From NCBI GenBank assembly GCA_012295275.1, contig CM022669.1, positions 19,018,591-19,082,590 on the forward strand: 64,000 bases of DNA. The letters run 5' to 3'. The notes below the pieces were generated by a model that saw nothing but the letters and a program-made list of their open reading frames with translations, was not told where the DNA came from and did not search any database. Source of the stretch: Chrysomallon squamiferum. Its lineage: Eukaryota > Mollusca > Gastropoda > Neomphalida > Peltospiridae. Shown here piece by piece: positions 57,666 through 64,000 of the stretch. The number at the start of each line of letters is the position of its first letter. Positions within the stretch are counted from its first letter, which is position 1. The position numbers were made by a program, and so were the translations under genes.

Positions 57666-60600
57666 AATAAAATGTACAAGTTAAATCAAGTTCTGAACAG
57701 ATTAAAAAGAAATTAGGCAGAGTTGTGATTCCATGGTATGGCATATCAAACCTCCATTATGAACAGATAAAGCAACTGTTATTCATGGTGGGCAATACTG
57801 TAGAGTTGTCTAATAGAAGTAAATAGTGCACATTATGATGCTCCAACATCCAATTGGTGTTCTGTAATTGGTTTATCATTGCTCTGATTTTTGTTTGTAA
57901 TGTAGAAATATTAACAAGAGTATCCTAAATAATGGATTTTCTCTTGATCTCATTGCCTAATTGTCACATCCAATACTGAAAGCTGATAACTGATAGCATT
58001 AAAACATGATGAAGAAGTCTCCAGTTATTTAATGAGTTCATATGAAAACACTGGCTTTCAGGTATGAACAAAAAAGCAAAATTAGGTTTATCATCATAAT
58101 TTTTGTTAAATAAACATGTCACATTGGTGAGACCTGATTTCAACCACATCTTTCATAATTATTTTTAACAGAGAACAAATATTGTATGTTCTACAATTTT
58201 TTTTAATTCAGTAAACATTTTAGTATGTACATGTACATGAAAACCAATGAATGGACTTTCATGCAACAGATAATATTGAAGAACAACATTAAAGCTAAAA
58301 TCAGTTAAAATCGGCAAGAGAACATTTATTTGAAACTTTGCCCTTTTTTATCATGTTGAAGGATAAACAGATTTAAACAAATACATTTGTACACATATTC
58401 ATTTAAAGATGACATCCATGCTAAGGCCTGATTGATCATGGAAGCAATTTAATGTATTGTTATTTCAAACTCTGATTTATTAGAAATGTGCATATTATGC
58501 AGGGAATCAGTATCATAAATATGAAACAAAAAAATACCTGACCTCTTACCATTCCAAACAGTCAAGTAAAAGATGAAACACTGAATTTCTAATACGAATG
58601 TTTCGCCACTAAAACAAAATGCCACACTGACACCCACAGTAACACATGAAAACAATTTTAACACTGAGAAACAAATATTTTGAAATTTTAAAAACTTTGT
58701 GCAGAATTATTCTGAGAATGTTAAATAACATTAAAGATTTAAATCAAAACAGAAACTATACATATAAGTAAGAGATACAAAAAAAAAAAATCTGAGGTAT
58801 GTCGGGATATTTTAAAATATGTTTAATAAGTGCACATTTCAACTGATAGAAATATGAAAGAGAAACAGAGAAAGTTTGAAAAATTGAAAATGTTTAAAAG
58901 GATGATGGAATGTTTATATAATAAATTTTGCAGTTATTATCTGCATCTTATCTGTCCATCTCATTAAATGACCGAAAGAAACCTTAATTTTTTTTAAAGT
59001 TTAGTTATATTTATTTTTTCCTTTTACATTTTGAAGAACTGAAAATAAATTTGTTAATGTATATACAATAATAAATATTTCAGACAGCTAATGAGAGATT
59101 ATTGTTAAATAAATACACTATTTTATGTCATGTAGTGATTAGTTTGGTAGCTTAAATATATCAAATTGATACAGAGTGGGTTTTTATATATTAATATTTG
59201 TATTATTATGTATGGAATTTATTTTCAGATTTTGAATGCACTATGCCAAATAATAAATAAAAACAAATTTATTACAGAATAAAAAACACATACATGCTAT
59301 TAATAATAACAGCAGTCTTTAGTATGAATTTAAATAAATACAACTGCCCTTATATTTCCAGTTTTTAATTACTGTTTTTACAATCACAATTCATATACAC
59401 AACTGATTCACTTCATGGCGGTAGATTTGTTCTTTGTGCAATTTTATTTTTATTATTATTATTATTATTTTTTTTTTTATCACAATTGTCAACAGATGAA
59501 TTCATATTCTATATCTTCAACAAATGTAGAAATGACGTTTCTGCTAAATATCTTTTTTTGATTCATCTCCAGCTGATACTGCTTGGCCATTGCAAACATT
59601 TGGCGTACCTGCTGCTCCATTTTCTTTCACCTAAAATTAAATAATAATAATAATAAATGAAAATTAGACTATTTATTCTGTAACGGAAAAAAAAAAAAAT
59701 CAAAATATACTATATTATATTAGGTATGTGTATTTCTGCCGGAACTGCGTCCGCCATTTTCTGCCAAATCCGTGTGATCGGGATTTCCCCCGATGGCGAG
59801 TGGTGTCTCTGCGTAAATCGCTTCTCGTTACTCAGGGGTTGGGAGTTTCGGTTATCCCTGATGGTATAATTAGCGGGAAATTCCCGTATACTCACTCGTT
59901 TTCGAATTTTTCAATTCGGTCAATTGGTTCGTTTCGGAGGAGAGTTCGAAAATTTGTTTCGTATTCAACACGTTAAAATCGGTCGTTTTCGATATCGGAG
60001 GATAATCTAAGATAGATGGAGGCGAAGAACAATATTTAATTTTATTATATGTGAATTTATATTGAAATCTGACACAGCTGAAAAAAACTGCACACGCCGG
60101 ACAGAGGAGCTGTAACATCGAAATGGCTTCAAAATCAAACATGGCGGATGAAAATTCGAGTGAAACTGAAGTGATTTCTACCCTCGATTTTTAATAGCTT
60201 GCATTTTTAATAGCTTGATTTGAGAGGACTAGTTACCATCTATCTTCAGTCCAAATTTCACTAATAAAATTTCATTATTAAGAAAGTTACATGCATTTTA
60301 GTGAAAAACAATAGGATTTTGGTCACGCCATTGTAATGCAAATGGCGGAAATGCATTAAATAATAGGACAATTAATTAGTGTTAATTGAAAACGTTAAAA
60401 TGCTGTAACTTCCTTAATACTCAACAGAATCACATGATGTTTGTTGTCTTTTATAGGGTTTTTAGAGTTCTTTTCAGCAATGTTATTTATGTTGAAGTTG
60501 GTAGTGTTGAAGTTGGTAGAATTTTTTGTCCACATAAATTATTGTTTGTTAGGTTGCTGGTACCTTAATTAATAACTTCTTTTTAATTTTTACAAATATA

Positions 60601-62097
60601 ATCGATAGCAGAGATTGGCATTGGTCTTCACTGAAAATTTCATCAAGAAAGCTTGCTTATTAACAAAGATAGAGGGGAAAATGTTAAAATATTACTATTT
60701 TTGGTCACAAACCTCTAATGACTTATATAGCGTTTAATCGGAAGAAAAAAATTGCTTTTCAGGGGGGTTAAAATTGCTGCTACTTCCTTAATTTTTTACA
60801 TATTCACTTGATCTTGGTATCATTTTAAAGTGGTTTACAAACTCTACCCAACTGTCTTATTTATTTTCAGATTAGTGGGGTTTGAAAAATTTATCCACAT
60901 ACCTAATTATATACAAATTTTGTAAATTAGAGTTTTAATTTTTATATGAAATTAAAAGAATGTTTATTTGATTTAGTCGTTGGGACATGCAGTACGAATT
61001 TAACCGCAAAGCTGTTTATGTTATTGAAATTATTAATTTATCAATAACATTCGTCTCCTTATTTTGAAAGTGAAAATGGAAATATTTACAGTTTAGAAAT
61101 TGACGTGTCGACATCCGGTTTATTGTCAAAACAAAAAACAAATCTGACAAACCTTTTCCCCCTCTATGTTTGAATCTCCTGCTGATAAATCAGGTGCTTT
61201 TACCTCTTCAAGTTTTTGTCGTGAAACCCAGGGGAATATTTTTGTAATCCATGGTCTAATATATCTGTGGAAAAACCACAAAACAAAAGGTATCACGATA
61301 CACGGTATGCAAACCATCCTAAACCCAAGACTATGAACCAATAAATTCTTCCTTTGCGGTTTCCTCCTCCCATTTCAGAGCATCATTTATAAATATTAAT
61401 AACCTTATGACGATGTAATAATATTGGTAAAGATCGATAACACATTAAAGCACAGTTGCAATAGTCTTTTCATTGTTTGGAGCTTTATTTGATCAATTTT
61501 TTAATTTATCTATTTATTTTTATTATTATCTGTTTTAGTAGCTCTATCCAGACATCGCTTTAGTATCTTTTGCCTAAATCTCAGGTTAATGACATTAATG
61601 TCAATAATTATCATACCATAATTATAAAACGGTGAACAATGTTGATGTTGTTGAATGTCTGAAACATTAAACATAACAATTACATTTGATATATAAAAAT
61701 TATTAAAAAAAAAAGAGATTAAAAAAAAAAAAATAAAAAATAAAAATAAAAAGTTTTTCTTTAAATCAAAATCCACCATGTGGTTTGGTGTCTTATTTTT
61801 TAAACATATTATAAAGTTTAATTTATTTTTATGTTTTTTTATTTATTTAATTATTATTATAATTATTCTTTTCCTTTTTGTTAAATAAAGAGGATGACAG
61901 CCATTTGTACAAATTTTAGTAATGATAACAAAACAATACAAATCAAAATGAAATCATATACTAGCAAAGTTATCTAACTTATATTCTTGAATATTTACCT
62001 TCCATTAAAATAAATCAGCACAAAACTTTTAATTCAAAATATTTATTTACAATAGATACATCACATTAATGAACCAGCATCAATAAATACAACAACA

Positions 62098-62154
<57 letters not shown>

Positions 62155-63189
62155 TTGACGAAACTTAATATTGGAAAGACATTGATTCGTTTATCGAGTC
62201 AAAACAGTGCTGCCATTACCTGGTGGCAACTTTGTGAAAATAACCCATTCATGCCCATAACCATATACATATACATGATATATAATCTTTGATAATATTT
62301 AAACATTTGCTCTGTATAACTATATTACAAAGCAAATAGTGTGATAGATTAATAGAGCATTCTTATAACGGAATACGTGATCAACTGTCAGCATTTGTAT
62401 GCCCACTGAACAAAATCAAATACACTCTACAGCTCAGTATTAAAAAATAGCTTATTTTATGCATTACACATTGGTATATTTTTAACTTAAATCAGAAGCC
62501 ATTGTTTTATCATATTATAAAATAATTGGGTAGTCACATTATGAGAAAAATGTTAAGAGCAAAGGCAGTAATGGACAATATAAATTTTGTATTTTTATCT
62601 CTTTTTCGATAAAATAATGAAACATTTAAGATATAGTATTTTTTAATTTACATACTTCGACACCATTTAAAAATAATTTTTTTTTTTTTTTTTTAAATAA
62701 AATAATAATAAGCAGGCAAGTATCTAACTTTTTCTCTTTTTTTTTAAATGTGAAATTGTACAGTGTAAGCTATTTGTACTAAATAAAAGACAGTTTCAAC
62801 TTTTGAGAAAACAACTCATTTGAATGCTTGTAATTATTAATGGGGCAATAATAATAATATAAAAAAATAGTAATAATAAAATTTCTTTTTAAAAAAAAAA
62901 AAAATTTAAAAAAAAATCAAATAAGAAAGAAGTAAATGACAAAAAAAAAAAAAAATAAAAAAAAAATAAATATAAACAACAGATATTTAAATACAACTTA
63001 AACTGTATAACTATATTACAAAGCAGATAGTGTGAAAGATTAATAGAGCATTCTTAGTGAAAGAACATTTTATGTATACAAACATCAGAAATGCAACCAG
63101 GCACAAAACCCAAGTATTATAGGACGGGAAGATGATCAGCATTATACCTCTTTGAAAATGTTTCATCTTTTATATATATATATATATAC

Positions 63190-63221
<32 letters not shown>

Positions 63222-64000
63222 GGCTTGATTTTTTCTGTCCTTATGCTTAGCAACAATCGGTTAACTTGGAAGGCTACTACTTCAAAATAATAAAAGTTAT
63301 TTAAATTTATTTACGATTATAATATTATCAAGCTCACTCACTACCCATCTACTATTTTGATTCTGTGACAAAATGAATGGCAATATCAACTAGCTTAGAA
63401 CAGAATTCTTATAAAATTATGTGACTGTTATTCACGATGGGCGTTACTGAACAGTTTCTATTGTGGAAGAACACTTAAAATGACCTATTTATTAAGTAAA
63501 TAATTTTTTGTTGAACTAGACACGCTTAAAGTTACCCACACCTGAACTGGTTTATGCGTTATAGTGCATTAATTGCCTTATACTGAACAGCAATGGCCGA
63601 ATATGTTAGTCCATTTTAAGACCTACATATTTTTAAAACTGTTAATAATACAATCATCGACTGTTTAATGTTTATCATAGATTTATATAATGATTTATAT
63701 AAGAGACAGTGATACAAATTTTAAGTACATCAAATAAAAACAAACCACTGAATAATGTGGATTGACATATTTTAGTTTGGTTACATAACATTATATAAAG
63801 CACAAACAAACAGTAAAAATAATTCATAAAAATAAAGTTATACATATATTCAGTATGTCCAATACATAGGTGATAATTTTGTAATCTTGCTATGGTCCAG
63901 TTCTTCTTTTACTGGTTTTACATTATTTATTTATTTTTAAAATGTTTGCATCTGTTAAAATAATATTTTTATTTTTTTTTTTTTTTTTTTTTAAATTTAT

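Overview
This window is an A+T-rich stretch of animal nuclear DNA. It has GT-AG introns, many ATT/AT/CT microsatellites and decayed DNA transposons. The gene set points to a lophotrochozoan, most likely a mollusc: an intron-rich RIO kinase 2, an FKBP with a nucleoplasmin-like N-terminus, an arrestin-domain protein, and secreted serine-beta-lactamase-like proteins resembling bivalve shell protein gigasin-6. The taxon is inferred from these families; no marker gene proves it.

Layout from left to right. (1) 0.4-4.7 kb: the 3' exons of an unrecognised + strand gene. (2) 6.2-9.2 kb (possible 5' exon near 11.3 kb), - strand: a large two-C2H2-finger nuclear protein with repeated sumoylation-type and LxxLL motifs. 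(3) 14.06-20.13 kb, + strand: a complete seven-exon ARRDC-type alpha-arrestin. (4) 22.6-28.8 kb: a duplication-rich zone with a dead copy of the arrestin first exon and two copies of a 0.6 kb block. (5) 27.6-39.4 kb: a large imperfect palindrome whose arms each carry a five-exon secreted beta-lactamase-like gene, arranged tail to tail. The ~0.7 kb spacer holds an inverted scrap of arrestin exon 6. (6) 41.4 kb: an intronless 202-codon ORF of unknown function. (7) 42.57-49.12 kb, + strand: a 13-exon nuclear FKBP (469 aa). (8) 50.95-56.97 kb, + strand: RIOK2, complete except for a one-base frame break in the last exon. (9) 61.3-59.5 kb, - strand: a small C18orf32-type membrane microprotein in two coding exons. 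The rest is A+T-rich intergenic DNA.

The genes do not form one pathway. RIOK2 (40S ribosome maturation) and the nucleoplasmin-type FKBP (nucleolar or chromatin peptidyl-prolyl isomerase) are neighbouring housekeeping genes. The most unusual part is 22-40 kb, where arrestin fragments, hAT-like miniature elements and the inverted beta-lactamase pair record a series of local rearrangements. Exon borders were placed by eye from splice signals and reading phase; in every multi-exon model described as complete the phases sum correctly.
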